A stretch of DNA of 64,000 bases from Pseudomonas saudiphocaensis (GCF_000756775.1 NZ_CCSF01000001.1:1178001-1242000); one strand, 5' to 3'; counted from the stretch's first letter, positions 44,401 through 55,535 are shown. Program-made: numbers and translations. The notes: generated from the letters alone by a model not told the origin.

Positions 44401-44926
44401 GCTCCTTGTATTTGGAAATGCCGGCGGCTTCCTCGATGAAATTGCGCAGATCCTCGGGCCTGGCTTCGATCAGCTTGGAGATCATGCCCTGCTCGATGAT
44501 CGAGTAGCTGCGCGGTCCGAGGCCGGTGCCGAGGAAGATATCGGTGATGTCGCGGCGGCGACACTTCACGCCGTTGAGGAAATAGGTGTTCTGGGAGTCA
44601 CGGGTAACGCGGCGGCGGATGGAGATTTCCGCAAAGGCCGCGTATTCGCCGGTCAGGGTGCCGTCGGAGTTGTCGAAAACAAGCTCGATGCTGGCCTGGG
44701 TTACCGGCTTGCGTGTGTTGGAGCCATTGAAGATGACGTCCGTCATCGACTCGCCCCGGAGGTTCTTCGCTGAGCTCTCGCCCATCACCCAACGCACGGC
44801 GTCGATGATGTTGGATTTTCCGCAGCCATTCGGCCCCACAACTGCCGACATGTTGCTCGGGAAGCTGACCGTGGTGGGATCGACAAAGGATTTGAAGCCG
44901 GCAAGTTTGATGCTTTTCAGACGCAT
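41441..44926 (-). CDS. smc: Chromosome partition protein SMC
   Basis: A 1161-aa ABC-type ATPase that condenses and organises the chromosome with ScpA and ScpB. The Walker A motif is GPNGCGKSN near residues 32-40. Two long coiled-coil arms flank a hinge (about 510-650). The C-terminal half-ATPase has the LSGGEKALTALAL signature and Walker B FCMLDEVDAPLDD. Complete and of normal length. Confidence 0.96.
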   Translation of the reverse strand: MRLKSIKLAGFKSFVDPTTVSFPSNMSAVVGPNGCGKSNIIDAVRWVMGESSAKNLRGESMTDVIFNGSNTRKPVTQASIELVFDNSDGTLTGEYAAFAEISIRRRVTRDSQNTYFLNGVKCRRRDITDIFLGTGLGPRSYSIIEQGMISKLIEARPEDLRNFIEEAAGISKYKERRRETENRIRRTHENLERLTDLREELERQLERLHRQAQSAEKYQQYKAEERQLKAQLSALRWQTLNEQVGRREQLIGDQDVAFEALVAEQRNADASIERLRDGHHELSERFNQVQGRFYSVGGDIARVEQSIQHGQQRLRQLQDDLREAEQARLETESHLGHDRTLLATLGEELAMLEPEQELAGAAAEETAAQLEEAETAMQLWQEQWERFNQQSAEPRRASEVQQSRIQQLEQSLERLAERQRRLEDERASLASDPEDAAMLEVGEQLAISELNLEELAAAQEDTEQQLEQLREQLQGASQAQQQAQGELQRLNGRIASLEALQQAALDPGKGVSEWLREHNLEQRPRLAEGLRVEPGWELAVETVLGADLQAVLLDTFDGLDMSGFEQGDLRLVSAGQGGRIAGSLLEMVESATDLSPWLGRVRPVETLEQALAGRAVLEEGESLISRDGYWVGRHFLRVRRAAEAESGLLARGQELERLQAEREQREADLEQLDGRLDQLRDAQRQQEDEREQQRRRQQDEARQQAELKARLSASQARLEQLSLRRRRLDEELIELTAQRALETEQLAEARLQLQDALDAMALDTEQRETLLASRDGLRERLDRVRQEARQQKDQAHQLAVRVGSLKAQHDSTRQALERLEQQFERAIERREQLSLNLEEGEAPLEALRMKLEELLERRMGVEDELKLARLALEDADRELRDAEKRRTQAEQQAHLLRGQLEQQRMEWQALDVRRKALQDQLHEEGFDLHGVLATLPDGASEEESAAELERLDARIQRLGPINLAAIDEYQQQSERKRYLDAQDADLSEALETLENVIRKIDKETRNRFKETFDQINAGLQALFPKVFGGGSAYLELTGEDLLDTGVAIMARPPGKKNSTIHLLSGGEKALTALALVFAIFQLNPAPFCMLDEVDAPLDDANVGRYARLVKEMSQTVQFIYITHNKIAMEMADQLMGVTMHEPGCSRLVAVDVEQAVALVEA

Positions 44927-45094
44927 GCGAAGCCTTATCCGTGGCGATCAGCGGTGAGATGAACAAGCAGGTTTGCCGTGAACATCGGGATTCCTGGCAG
45001 CAAGTGAGGCACGGGCGCGAAAACGCAGGAGTTTATCACGCTGGCCAATCCACCTTGCAGGAGGGGTTCTCAGAGTTTGGCGGCAGGCTGCGCA

Positions 45095-45190
45095 CGCCTG
45101 TAGGGGCAGGCCATGCCGGCGAACAAGGCGAGATCAGTGCTCCGGTGCTGAACCCTCGGGCATGGCCCGTTCCCACGAAAAGCCGCAGGC
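45095..45190. repeat. REP-type inverted pair upstream of smc
   Basis: GTAGGGGCAGGCCATGCCGGCGAA at 45101-45124 and the opposed CGGGCATGGCCCGTTCCCACG further on form a degenerate copy of the 39-40 kb REP family. The rest of the 297-bp smc-moaA gap (44927-45223) shows no gene; it presumably holds the smc promoter. Confidence 0.7.
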
Positions 45191-45223
45191 TGCTCCCTTG
45201 GAGACAGCCGCGCCCTTGATTGA

Positions 45224-46219
45224 TTAGCCGCCGGTCATGCTCATAAAGCGCACCACCTGCACTTGCTCGTCGGTGCGAAATTCATGTTTTTCCGGCTTGA
45301 GCTGCAGGGCGTCCACCAGCGCCTGGCGCAGGCGCTCACTGTCGCCGGGATGGCGGCGCATCAGGCTCTTTAGATCCAGCGCGCCTTCGTGTCCGAGGCA
45401 GAGCACCAGCTTGCCTTCGGCAGTCACGCGCACGCGGTTGCAACTGCCGCAGAAGTTGTTGCTGTGCGGCGAGATAAAGCCCACCTGGGTTTCGCTGCCT
45501 GCCACCTGCCAGTAACGCGAGGGGCCGCCCGTGGTGTGACTGCTGCGTACAAGGGTGTGGCCTACCTCGATACGCTCACGCACTTCGTCACTGGAACAGA
45601 AGGTAATTTCGCGCTGATGGCTGGAAATGCTGCCCAGCGGCATCTCCTCGATAAAGCTGATATCCAGGCCGCGCTCAACGGCGAAGTTCACCAGATCCAG
45701 CACTTCGTCGTCATTGCGGCCCTTCTGAATCACGCTGTTGATCTTGATTCGACGAAAGCCCGCCTGGCGAGCGGCATCGATACCTTCGAGCACCTGATCG
45801 AGCTTGTCGCGGCGGGTCAGTTCGGCAAAACGTTCCCGTTTGAGCGAATCAAGGCTGATATTCAGACGCTTGACTCCGGCGGCCTTCAATACAGGCGCGA
45901 GCGTGGGCAATTGCGAACCGTTGGTGGTGATTGCCAGATCTTCCAGCTCTTCACGGGCGCCGAGGCGCGCCAACAGATCAGGCAGGCCTTTACGTACAAG
46001 CGGCTCGCCGCCGGTCACGCGAATGCGTTTGACACCCAGACTGATAAAGGCATCGGCCACTGCATAGAGTTCTTCCAGAGACAGGATTTGCGCACGCGGC
46101 GCGAAGACCATGTCTTCGCTCATGCAGTAGGTACAGCGAAAGTCGCAGCGATCGGTTACCGACAACCTGAGGTAGGTAATACGTCGGCCGAATGGATCGA
46201 CCAACCGTGAATCAGGCAT
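45224..46219 (-). CDS. moaA: GTP 3',8-cyclase (molybdenum cofactor biosynthesis)
   Basis: A 331-aa radical-SAM enzyme making the first molybdopterin intermediate from GTP. The SAM cluster is C25-xxx-C29-xx-C32 in TDRCDFRCTYC; the second cluster uses NFCGSCNRVRVTAEGKLVLCLG; TGGEPLVRKGL binds SAM. The C-terminus ends in the functionally important Gly-Gly. GGAG lies six bases before the ATG at 46219, preferred over a start nine codons earlier. Confidence 0.95.
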   Translation of the reverse strand: MPDSRLVDPFGRRITYLRLSVTDRCDFRCTYCMSEDMVFAPRAQILSLEELYAVADAFISLGVKRIRVTGGEPLVRKGLPDLLARLGAREELEDLAITTNGSQLPTLAPVLKAAGVKRLNISLDSLKRERFAELTRRDKLDQVLEGIDAARQAGFRRIKINSVIQKGRNDDEVLDLVNFAVERGLDISFIEEMPLGSISSHQREITFCSSDEVRERIEVGHTLVRSSHTTGGPSRYWQVAGSETQVGFISPHSNNFCGSCNRVRVTAEGKLVLCLGHEGALDLKSLMRRHPGDSERLRQALVDALQLKPEKHEFRTDEQVQVVRFMSMTGG

Positions 46220-46440
46220 ATCGTTCTCCAACAGCTTGATGCGCATGTGTTTTCCAATAGTGCAAGGCTATGCCTAAAAGCCGTCCAGGGCAAAGTCTGA
46301 AGCTGAATGGCAGGGTTTCGCTCCTACGACCACCTACCGTTCGGGCTCTGGCTATTCCGGAGTACCGAGCTTCCAGCCGAACCGCCAAGACCCGGGGGTG
46401 TCACAACCTCTGACCTGCCGCGGGCCGGATGGAGACGTGA

Positions 46441-46854
46441 ATGCCCCTGCTCAAACTGCTGCACTTCGCGAGCCTGTTGTGCTGGTGCGGTGCCCTGCTG
46501 TATCTGCCGGCACTGATCGCTGCCGGCACTCAGCGCAGCGAACCGCTTTTCTATCGAGATCATGCGCATCTGACGCGCACGGTATTCAACCTGATTGCGA
46601 CTCCAGCGGCGCTGATTGCCATTGGCTCGGGCAGCGCAATATTTCTGCGCGACGGGCTCGTCGCCGGCTGGCTGATCGTCAAGCTCACCATGGTTGCCGG
46701 GATGGTCATGTGCCATGCCTTGTGCGGCGTGTTGGTGTTGCGCATCGAGCGCTCGCCGGAACGAAGCGCCAGCATCCAGTGCCGAATCCTTGGCGTCTTT
46801 ATCGCAGCCTTTATTACGGCGACGCTCTGGCTGGTCCTGGCCAAACCTTTCTAA
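46441..46854 (+). CDS. CopD/HemJ-like integral membrane protein
   Basis: A 137-aa protein with four predicted membrane spans. The N-terminal LLKLLHFASLLCWCGALLYLPAL resembles the first helix of CopD/HemJ-type proteins (conserved His and aromatic residues). GGAGACGTGA precedes the ATG. It lies close to the caa3 oxidase locus, so a role in copper or haem supply to the oxidase is possible, but not shown by the sequence. Confidence 0.65.
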   Translation: MPLLKLLHFASLLCWCGALLYLPALIAAGTQRSEPLFYRDHAHLTRTVFNLIATPAALIAIGSGSAIFLRDGLVAGWLIVKLTMVAGMVMCHALCGVLVLRIERSPERSASIQCRILGVFIAAFITATLWLVLAKPF

Positions 46855-46894
46855 CTCATAAATGACTCGGCAAGCGCTCATGACCGAACCATTC

Positions 46895-47359
46895 TCACAC
46901 CTTGTCCAGATCGACCCCCACCGCGTGTTCGTAGACCAGGCGCCCGCCGAGATAGGCCGCCAGGGCGATCAGCAACGCGGTGATGGCCGACAGGTACAAG
47001 GCCCAGAGATGGATGTTCTGCCCGTCGTCCTGCAAACGCAGCAACCAGTTGAGCGAGGCCAGCGAGAGCATCATCACGGCGAGGATGGCATGGCACCAGG
47101 CGGTGATCTTCTGGCGGATCTCACGCACCGTAAGCAAGTCGATCAGACCGAAGAGACTTGCCACCCAGCCACCTACAGCGCCCACGCCGGCCAACCAGAC
47201 ACCGGCACGCCACCAGAAGTCATCCAGGGTCCACAGATGCGCCAGATCGACCGGCAGCAAGGCGGTCAATGCGGCTACGGGGAAGTGAATCAGCATCGGA
47301 TGCAATGGATGCCCGGCGATCGCGGCGCGGCTGTGAATGGAGTCTCGGTAGTTGGCCAT
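46895..47359 (-). CDS. DUF2231 membrane protein
   Basis: A 154-aa protein with four membrane spans. The conserved start AAIAGHPLHPMLIHFPVA (His and Pro residues) marks DUF2231, a family seen near cytochrome oxidases and redox proteins, of unknown function. GGAGGGC precedes the ATG. It is divergent from coxB, sharing a promoter gap of about 60 bp, which suggests common control. Confidence 0.85.
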   Translation of the reverse strand: MANYRDSIHSRAAIAGHPLHPMLIHFPVAALTALLPVDLAHLWTLDDFWWRAGVWLAGVGAVGGWVASLFGLIDLLTVREIRQKITAWCHAILAVMMLSLASLNWLLRLQDDGQNIHLWALYLSAITALLIALAAYLGGRLVYEHAVGVDLDKV

Positions 47360-47422
47360 TCGGCCCTCCAGTGGCTAACGAAAAATCGGCCCATACGAAA
47401 CGATGGCCTCTGTAACACGCAG

Positions 47423-48445
47423 TTGAGGAACGTAGGCGAGGCAACGCAGGTAGTTTTTCAACGGCCTGTTAAATGGACCACGCTGGCGCTATCAGTTCCT
47501 TGCCTCACCGCCTGCGGCGGTCCACTTTCAACGCTCGACCCGGCCAGCCCCATGGCGCAGCAGGTGGCAAACGTCTGGTGGGGCATGTTTGCCTTTGCCA
47601 CCTTGGTGCTGCTGGTGGTCAGCACGCTGTGGATCTACGCAATGCTGCGCAAGCCGCGCACGGTCAGCGAGGAACAGGCAGACCGGATCAACCGGCGCTG
47701 GATCGTCGGCGGCGGGCTGGTGCTGCCGGGGGTCAGCATCCTGCTGTTGTTGATCTTCGGCATTCCCACCGGGCGCGGGATGATGCCGCTGCCGGTCGCA
47801 GGCGAGCAGCCGCTGAAGGTGGAAATCACCGGCCATCAGTGGTGGTGGCAGGTGCACTACCCCGACAGCGGCATCACCACTGCCAACCAGTTGATCATTC
47901 CCGCCGAACGCCTGATCGACGTGCACGTCACCAGCGCCGATGTGGTGCATTCGTTCTGGGTGCCACGCCTGGGCGGCAAGATGGACATGCTGCCGGGGCG
48001 GACCAACGTCATTCGCATCGAGGCCAGCCATCCGGGGGTCTTTCACGGCCAGTGCTCCGAGTTTTGCGGTCTGCAGCACACCCATATGAAGCTGCACGTG
48101 GAGGCGATGACCGCCGACGGGTTCGATAACTGGACCGCCGCGAGACAGGGTTTCCAGGTAAGCCAGCCCGCTCCCGGCGCCGCGGGCGAAGTGTTCGAGG
48201 AACGCTGCGGCCAATGCCATCGCGTTGCCGGCATCAGCGACGGCAATCGCGCACCGGACCTGACCGACCTCGCAACGCGCCCGAGCCTCGGTGCCGGCAT
48301 CATCGCCAATGATGAGGAAGGCCTGCGGCGCTGGCTGCGCGAGCACAAGACGATCAAGTTCGGCAACGCCATGCCGGCTCATGACGATGTTCCCCCCGAA
48401 ACCCTCGACGATATTGCCGCCTGGCTGGAGACGCTTGCGCCATGA
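47423..48445 (+). CDS. coxB: Cytochrome c oxidase subunit II with fused cytochrome c (caa3 type)
   Basis: Lipoprotein-like N-terminus (LALSVPCLTACGG, lipobox before Cys), two membrane helices, then the CuA domain: GHQWWWQVHYP, HSFWVPRLGGKMDMLPG and the copper ligands in HGQCSEFCGLQHTHM. A C-terminal cytochrome c module has the haem motif CGQCH, so electrons can enter directly from a soluble donor. The start is uncertain: the frame has no ATG or GTG near the lipobox, and the nearest usual codon is a TTG at 47423 without a clear Shine-Dalgarno. Its stop overlaps coxA by 4 bp. Confidence 0.88.
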   Translation: MRNVGEATQVVFQRPVKWTTLALSVPCLTACGGPLSTLDPASPMAQQVANVWWGMFAFATLVLLVVSTLWIYAMLRKPRTVSEEQADRINRRWIVGGGLVLPGVSILLLLIFGIPTGRGMMPLPVAGEQPLKVEITGHQWWWQVHYPDSGITTANQLIIPAERLIDVHVTSADVVHSFWVPRLGGKMDMLPGRTNVIRIEASHPGVFHGQCSEFCGLQHTHMKLHVEAMTADGFDNWTAARQGFQVSQPAPGAAGEVFEERCGQCHRVAGISDGNRAPDLTDLATRPSLGAGIIANDEEGLRRWLREHKTIKFGNAMPAHDDVPPETLDDIAAWLETLAP

Positions 48446-50973
48446 GTTATACCGATCTGAGCAAAGCGCCTTCCACGGACCCGGATCAACTGCACGACCA
48501 GTTCAACGAAGTCTGGGGCAACCCCCGCGGCTGGCGTGCGCTGACCGTCGTCAACCACACCAGTATCGGCCTGCGCTTCATGATCACCGGCGGGGTGTTC
48601 TTCCTCATCGGCGGCCTGATGGCAATGCTGATCCGCACCCAGCTGGCGCTGCCCGGCTATGTGCTGATGGAGCCGGACATCTACAACCAGGTCTTCACCA
48701 TGCACGGCACGGTGATGATGTTTCTCTTTGCCGTGCCGATCATGGAAGCTCTGGCGGTCTACCTGATACCGAAGATGCTCGGCGCGCGGGACCTGGCCTT
48801 CCCGCGGCTGTCGGCGCTGGGTTACTACTGTTATCTGTTCGGCGGGATCATCCTGCTGTCCAGCGTATTCTTCGAAGTGGCGCCCAAGGCCGGCTGGTTT
48901 ATGTACACGCCGCTGTCCAGCTCGGCGCACATGCCGGGGATCAACTCGGATTTCTGGCTGCTGGGCATCACCTTTGTGGAGATTTCGGCGGTGAGCGCCG
49001 GCGTCGAACTGGTGGTGTCGATCCTGCGCACCCGTGCCAACGGCATGGCGCTGCACAAGATGCCGATTTACGCCTGGTACATCCTGGTCATGGCGATGAT
49101 GATCGTCATCGGCTTCCCGCCGCTGATCCTGGGCAGCATCCTGCTGGAATTGGAACGCGCCGCGGGCATGCCCTTCTTCGATACCGCACGCGGCGGCGAT
49201 CCGCTGCTGTGGCAGCACCTGTTCTGGCTGTTCGGTCATCCGGAGGTGTACATCATCTTCCTGCCCGGCGCGGGCATCGTCTCCACGCTGTTGCCGGTGT
49301 TCTGCCAGCGGCCGCTGGTGGGCTACCGCTGGGTAGTGCTGGGCGTACTGAGCACGGGTTTTCTCAGCTTCGGATTGTGGGTCCACCACATGTTCACGGT
49401 GGGCATTCCCGCGTTGGCGCTGGGCTTTTTCTCGGCCGCGAGCATGCTGGTGGCGATTCCCACCGGCGTGCAGATCTTCGCCTGGATCGCCACGCTGTGG
49501 CTGGGCAGGCCGACCTATCACGTGCCGATGCTCTGGCTGGTGGGCTTTCTCATCGTCTTCGTCGCCGGCGGCCTGACCGGGGTGATGGTGGCGCTGGTGC
49601 CCTTCGACTGGCAGGTGCACGACACCCATTTCGTGGTGGCGCACATGCACTACGTGCTGGTGGGTGGCATGTTCTTTCCGTTGATGGCCGGGCTTTATTA
49701 CTGGCTGCCGCACTTCTCCGGGCGCATGCCTTCGGAGAGGCTCGGGCGCTGGGGCTTCTGGCTGGTATTTATCGGCTTCAACGTCACCTTTCTGATCATG
49801 CACTGGACCGGGCTGATCGGCATGCCGCGGCGGGTCTATACCTACGACACGGGCCTGGGATGGGACATTCCAAACCTGGTGTCGTCTATCGGCAGCTTCA
49901 TCATGGCCATCGGCATCGGCACCATCCTGCTGGATATCCTGTTGCATTTTCGCTTCGGTCAGCCGGCGAAAAAGAACCCCTGGAACGCCGATACTCTGGA
50001 GTGGGCCACCAGCCTGCCGCCGAGCCCTTACAACTTCGTCAGCCTGCCGGATATCGATAGCCGCCATCCACTGTGGAAGGACCCCGATCTGCCCGACAGC
50101 ATCGCCCGCGGCGAACACGCCCTGACGGTGATCGACCATGGCCGGCGGGAGACCTGGGGCGTCGATCCGCTGACCGGCAAGGCGCGGGAGATCGTTCACC
50201 TGCCGGGTAACAGCTGGCTGCCCTTTATCGCCTCGCTGTTCCTGACCGCGCTCTGCTTGAGCCTGTTGAGCAAGGCCTATTGGATCGCCCTTATCGCCAC
50301 CCTGGCGACATTGGTGGTGCTGTTTCGCTGGTCATGGGAGAACGGCACACACCCCGCCGCCGCACCGGACGCGCGCACTCAACCGGGCGAGCCACCCCTG
50401 CATTCGCGCACCTTCGACGGCCCCGGCGTATGGGGCATGGGCGTAACGCTGCTGGCCAACGGCGCGCTGTATCTGTGCCTGCTGTTCGGCTGGTTCTATC
50501 TATGGACGGTTTCTCCTGACTGGCAGGTGCCGGAAGAGTCCGGTCTTAATGGTTGGGTAATGCTAGGCAGCGCCGCGCTGCTGACCCTGGGCGCGCTGTG
50601 CATGCGCTCGGTGCCGGCGCGATTGCGTCAGGGGAAATCCGAACATTTGCTGCGCAACCTTTGCATCACCGCAGGCCTGGGCTTGTTGCAATGCGCGGTG
50701 CTGCTGTGGCTGCTGCTGGATGCCAACCTCGCCATCACCGAAACGGCTCATGATGCGGTGATCTTCGTGATGCTGAGCTACAGCCTGATCCACTGTGCCC
50801 TGGCGGCGACACTGACGATCCTGCAGGCATGGCGCGTGATTAAAGGCTATGTCGGACTGCATGCCCCGTACGAAACCGTGGTGGTGGCGCAACTCTGGTA
50901 CTACAACGCCGGCGTGCTGTGGAGTGCCTACGCGGCCATCGTGCTGTTCCCCAGCACCTGGGGGGCCGCCTGA
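48442..50973 (+). CDS. coxA: Cytochrome c oxidase subunit I fused to subunit III
   Basis: An 843-aa fusion. Residues 1-540 or so are subunit I, with 12 helices and the haem/CuB ligands: HG in the TMHGTVMMF helix, WLFGHPEVYIIFLPG (the His-Tyr cross-link site), the HH pair in LWVHHMFTVG and HDTHFVVAHMHYVLVGG. From about residue 600 the sequence is subunit III-like, with several helices (WGMGVTLLANGALYLCLLFGWFYLW, AHDAVIFVMLSYSLIHCALA). This is the caa3-type layout. It pumps protons while reducing oxygen. ATGA overlap with coxB; stop overlaps the next ATG by one base. Confidence 0.94.
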   Translation: MSYTDLSKAPSTDPDQLHDQFNEVWGNPRGWRALTVVNHTSIGLRFMITGGVFFLIGGLMAMLIRTQLALPGYVLMEPDIYNQVFTMHGTVMMFLFAVPIMEALAVYLIPKMLGARDLAFPRLSALGYYCYLFGGIILLSSVFFEVAPKAGWFMYTPLSSSAHMPGINSDFWLLGITFVEISAVSAGVELVVSILRTRANGMALHKMPIYAWYILVMAMMIVIGFPPLILGSILLELERAAGMPFFDTARGGDPLLWQHLFWLFGHPEVYIIFLPGAGIVSTLLPVFCQRPLVGYRWVVLGVLSTGFLSFGLWVHHMFTVGIPALALGFFSAASMLVAIPTGVQIFAWIATLWLGRPTYHVPMLWLVGFLIVFVAGGLTGVMVALVPFDWQVHDTHFVVAHMHYVLVGGMFFPLMAGLYYWLPHFSGRMPSERLGRWGFWLVFIGFNVTFLIMHWTGLIGMPRRVYTYDTGLGWDIPNLVSSIGSFIMAIGIGTILLDILLHFRFGQPAKKNPWNADTLEWATSLPPSPYNFVSLPDIDSRHPLWKDPDLPDSIARGEHALTVIDHGRRETWGVDPLTGKAREIVHLPGNSWLPFIASLFLTALCLSLLSKAYWIALIATLATLVVLFRWSWENGTHPAAAPDARTQPGEPPLHSRTFDGPGVWGMGVTLLANGALYLCLLFGWFYLWTVSPDWQVPEESGLNGWVMLGSAALLTLGALCMRSVPARLRQGKSEHLLRNLCITAGLGLLQCAVLLWLLLDANLAITETAHDAVIFVMLSYSLIHCALAATLTILQAWRVIKGYVGLHAPYETVVVAQLWYYNAGVLWSAYAAIVLFPSTWGAA

Positions 50974-51335
50974 TGAACAAACCTCGCTGGACCTCGCGCC
51001 TGCATCCCATGCAAATCGTGCTAGGGCTGATCATCTGGAGCCTCTGGTTTGCCACGATCTACGGCGCGCATGGCGTCGCCTGTGCGGTCAGCCCACCGGA
51101 TCCGGCCCAAGGCATCTTCAACTGGCTGAACCTGAGCTTTGCGGTTGGCACATTGATGGTGGCCGCGGTACTGCTTTGGCTCGCCCATCGCGCCTGGAAA
51201 CTGGGTCAGCCTCCACATGAGCTGGACGAGCGGCAGCTATTCGTCACCCGCGTGGCCGCCGGGATACATCTGATCGCGGCCCTTTCCACCCTGTTCATCG
51301 GCCTGCAACTGGCGTTTTTTCCACCATGCGTATGA
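50973..51335 (+). CDS. Small membrane protein of the caa3 oxidase locus
   Basis: A 120-aa protein with three predicted membrane spans (IVLGLIIWSLWFATIYGAHGVA, FAVGTLMVAAVLLWLAHRAW, AGIHLIAALSTLFIGLQLAFF). The start codon shares one base with the coxA stop (TGATG), and its end overlaps the CtaG gene by 10 bp, so it is clearly part of the operon. No named family was recognised; an accessory or assembly role in the oxidase is likely from context. Confidence 0.75.
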   Translation: MNKPRWTSRLHPMQIVLGLIIWSLWFATIYGAHGVACAVSPPDPAQGIFNWLNLSFAVGTLMVAAVLLWLAHRAWKLGQPPHELDERQLFVTRVAAGIHLIAALSTLFIGLQLAFFPPCV

Positions 51336-52168
51336 CTTCGCTGATCCGCTGGCCCCTGCTGGTTGTTCTGCTGGGCTGGCTGCCGCAACCGGCACTGGCC
51401 CACGGCCTGTTCGACGGGCATTTCACCGAGCGCGCGCCGCTGTTCATCACCGCAGTCATTGTGGCCGTGGCCTGGGGGCTGTATATCCTTGGCTCCCTGC
51501 GCATCCGGACTCGGCGCAGCGACGCCGCATGGTTTCACGGCGCCATGCTGTTGGTGGTGTTCTCGGTATTCGGGCCCATCGACGACTGGGCGGAAACCAG
51601 CACCAGCTGGCACATGACCCAGCACATGCTGTTTATCGTGGTGATAGCACCCATGTGGGCCCTGGCTCGCCCGCTGCCGCAATGGCGTGCAGTCACCGGA
51701 CGGGTGGCCCAGCCGCTGTGGAGTGCAGTTTTGCGCTGGGGGCGTTATCCGGTGGCGCTGGCCATGCTGCATGGGGCGATCATCTGGATCTGGCACACCC
51801 CCAGTCTTTATCAACTCGCGCTGGACAACCTTTGGTGGCATGCCTTCGAGCACGCCTGCTTCCTGTTCACCGGCTGGCTGTTCTGGTGGTCAACCCTACG
51901 CGCGAATCCGAAGCAAGTCCCCCAGGCGCTGATGGCCAACCTGTTGACGCTGATGCACACCGGCCTGCTGGGTGCCCTGCTGACCTTTGCCAGCACGCCC
52001 TTCTATGGCGAATCGCGGGATGTCGCGGATCAACAGCTGGCCGGCCTGATCATGTGGGTGCCGGGAGGTTTGATCTACCTGCTGGGCGCCGGCTGGATCA
52101 CCTGGCGCTGGCTTAAAAGGATGTGGCGGCGGCAGGAGGCCAGCGCCTTGTCGCAGAGAGGTTTGTAG
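51326..52168 (+). CDS. ctaG: Cytochrome c oxidase assembly protein, CtaG (Caa3) family
   Basis: A 280-aa protein with a cleavable signal (LLVVLLGWLPQPALAHG) and about seven membrane helices. His-rich membrane segments HMTQHMLFIVV, WIWHTPSLYQ, WWHAFEHACFLFTGWLFW and LLTLMHTGLLGALLTF are the Caa3_CtaG pattern, thought to help insert copper into caa3 oxidases. Last gene of the coxB-coxA-small-protein-ctaG operon; a REP pair follows the stop. Confidence 0.86.
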   Translation: MRMTSLIRWPLLVVLLGWLPQPALAHGLFDGHFTERAPLFITAVIVAVAWGLYILGSLRIRTRRSDAAWFHGAMLLVVFSVFGPIDDWAETSTSWHMTQHMLFIVVIAPMWALARPLPQWRAVTGRVAQPLWSAVLRWGRYPVALAMLHGAIIWIWHTPSLYQLALDNLWWHAFEHACFLFTGWLFWWSTLRANPKQVPQALMANLLTLMHTGLLGALLTFASTPFYGESRDVADQQLAGLIMWVPGGLIYLLGAGWITWRWLKRMWRRQEASALSQRGL

Positions 52169-52238
52169 GAGCGGCCCATGGCCGCGAAGGAGGCCGCCCC
52201 GTTGGACGGATCGGTTCGCGGGCATGGCCCGCTCCTAC
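52165..52238. repeat. REP pair (BIME) after ctaG
   Basis: GTAGGAGCGGCCCATGGCCGCGAA (52165-52188) and its near inverted copy TTCGCGGGCATGGCCCGCTCCTAC (52215-52238) form a large hairpin between two convergent genes, 3 bp before the ctaG stop. It could serve as a bidirectional mRNA-end structure. Same family as the 39-40 kb array. Confidence 0.85.
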
Positions 52239-52260
52239 GGGGCATGCTCGTCTCCGAGCC

Positions 52261-52512
52261 TCACTCGCTTTTCTTGCGAATCCAATAAAGGTAGGTGCCT
52301 TCCTCGGCCTGCTGCTCGACCAGCTCGTGGCCAAGGAAGACGCAGAATTTAGGAATATCGCGCTGGGTAGACGGGTCGGTGGCGATCACCTTGAGCAGCT
52401 CGCCACCGCCCAGGCCACGCACCTTGTTGTGCAGCATCATCACCGGCTCCGGGCAATTGAGGCCACTGGCATCGAGTACCGCATCGGCGGGCAGTTCGGC
52501 TGGTCGGGACAT
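52261..52512 (-). CDS. tusA: TusA-family sulfur carrier protein
   Basis: An 83-aa sulfur-relay protein that takes persulfide sulfur from IscS for tRNA thiolation and other uses. The active Cys is C20 in the CPxP motif ([10 protein letters not shown]). A GTG lies one codon upstream, but the ATG at 52512 has GGAG seven bases before it. Next to acnA as in P. aeruginosa. Confidence 0.92.
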   Translation of the reverse strand: MSRPAELPADAVLDASGLNCPEPVMMLHNKVRGLGGGELLKVIATDPSTQRDIPKFCVFLGHELVEQQAEEGTYLYWIRKKSE

Positions 52513-52735
52513 CACAGGACTCCAGAAAACAAGCCGGCATTGTCGCCCAGATGCGACGCAGCGTCATCGTCCGGGCATCCGTAACCGGCATAAAGGACAG
52601 GCTTGGCGCTCAAGAGGGAACCCCCGGGCGGCCATTCCTGTCCAGAGAACATGGCTAAACACCCCCAGCGGGACTAGATTCAGACAAAGCCACGACCTCA
52701 CTCAGCCCGACCGTGCGGGCATAAAGGAGAGACGA

Positions 52736-55411
<2,676 letters not shown>

Positions 55412-55429
55412 CTCTGATGGCATCCATAC

Positions 55430-55457
55430 AACGCCCGTCTCCTGCGGGCGTTTTTTT
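55430..55457 (+). terminator. Rho-independent terminator of acnA
   Basis: Stem AACGCCCG / CGGGCGTT with a 7-nt loop and a run of seven T, 19 bp after the acnA stop. Confidence 0.9.
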
Positions 55458-55519
55458 GTTTTTTCGTCGTAAACCCTTCAAGTTTCGGCCAGTGCAGTCG
55501 CTATCTGCGCAAACCGGTT

Positions 55520-55535
55520 GTTTTGACGTCAAAAC
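55520..55535. promoter_or_regulatory. Perfect 16-bp palindrome upstream of aer
   Basis: GTTTTGACGTCAAAAC, a perfect dyad 55 bp before the aer start, is probably a transcription-factor site near the promoter. It does not fit the ANR/FNR box (TTGAT-N4-ATCAA) because the half-sites are adjacent. The binding factor is unknown. Confidence 0.6.

Noticed and set aside
46862-47400. Upstream extension of the coxB reading frame
   Set aside because: It is antisense to the DUF2231 gene and has no signal or domain; the protein sense begins near the lipobox.
47473-48129. Alternative plus-strand gene starting at an ATG inside coxB
   Set aside because: It is out of frame with all CuA and haem motifs and gives a low-complexity product.
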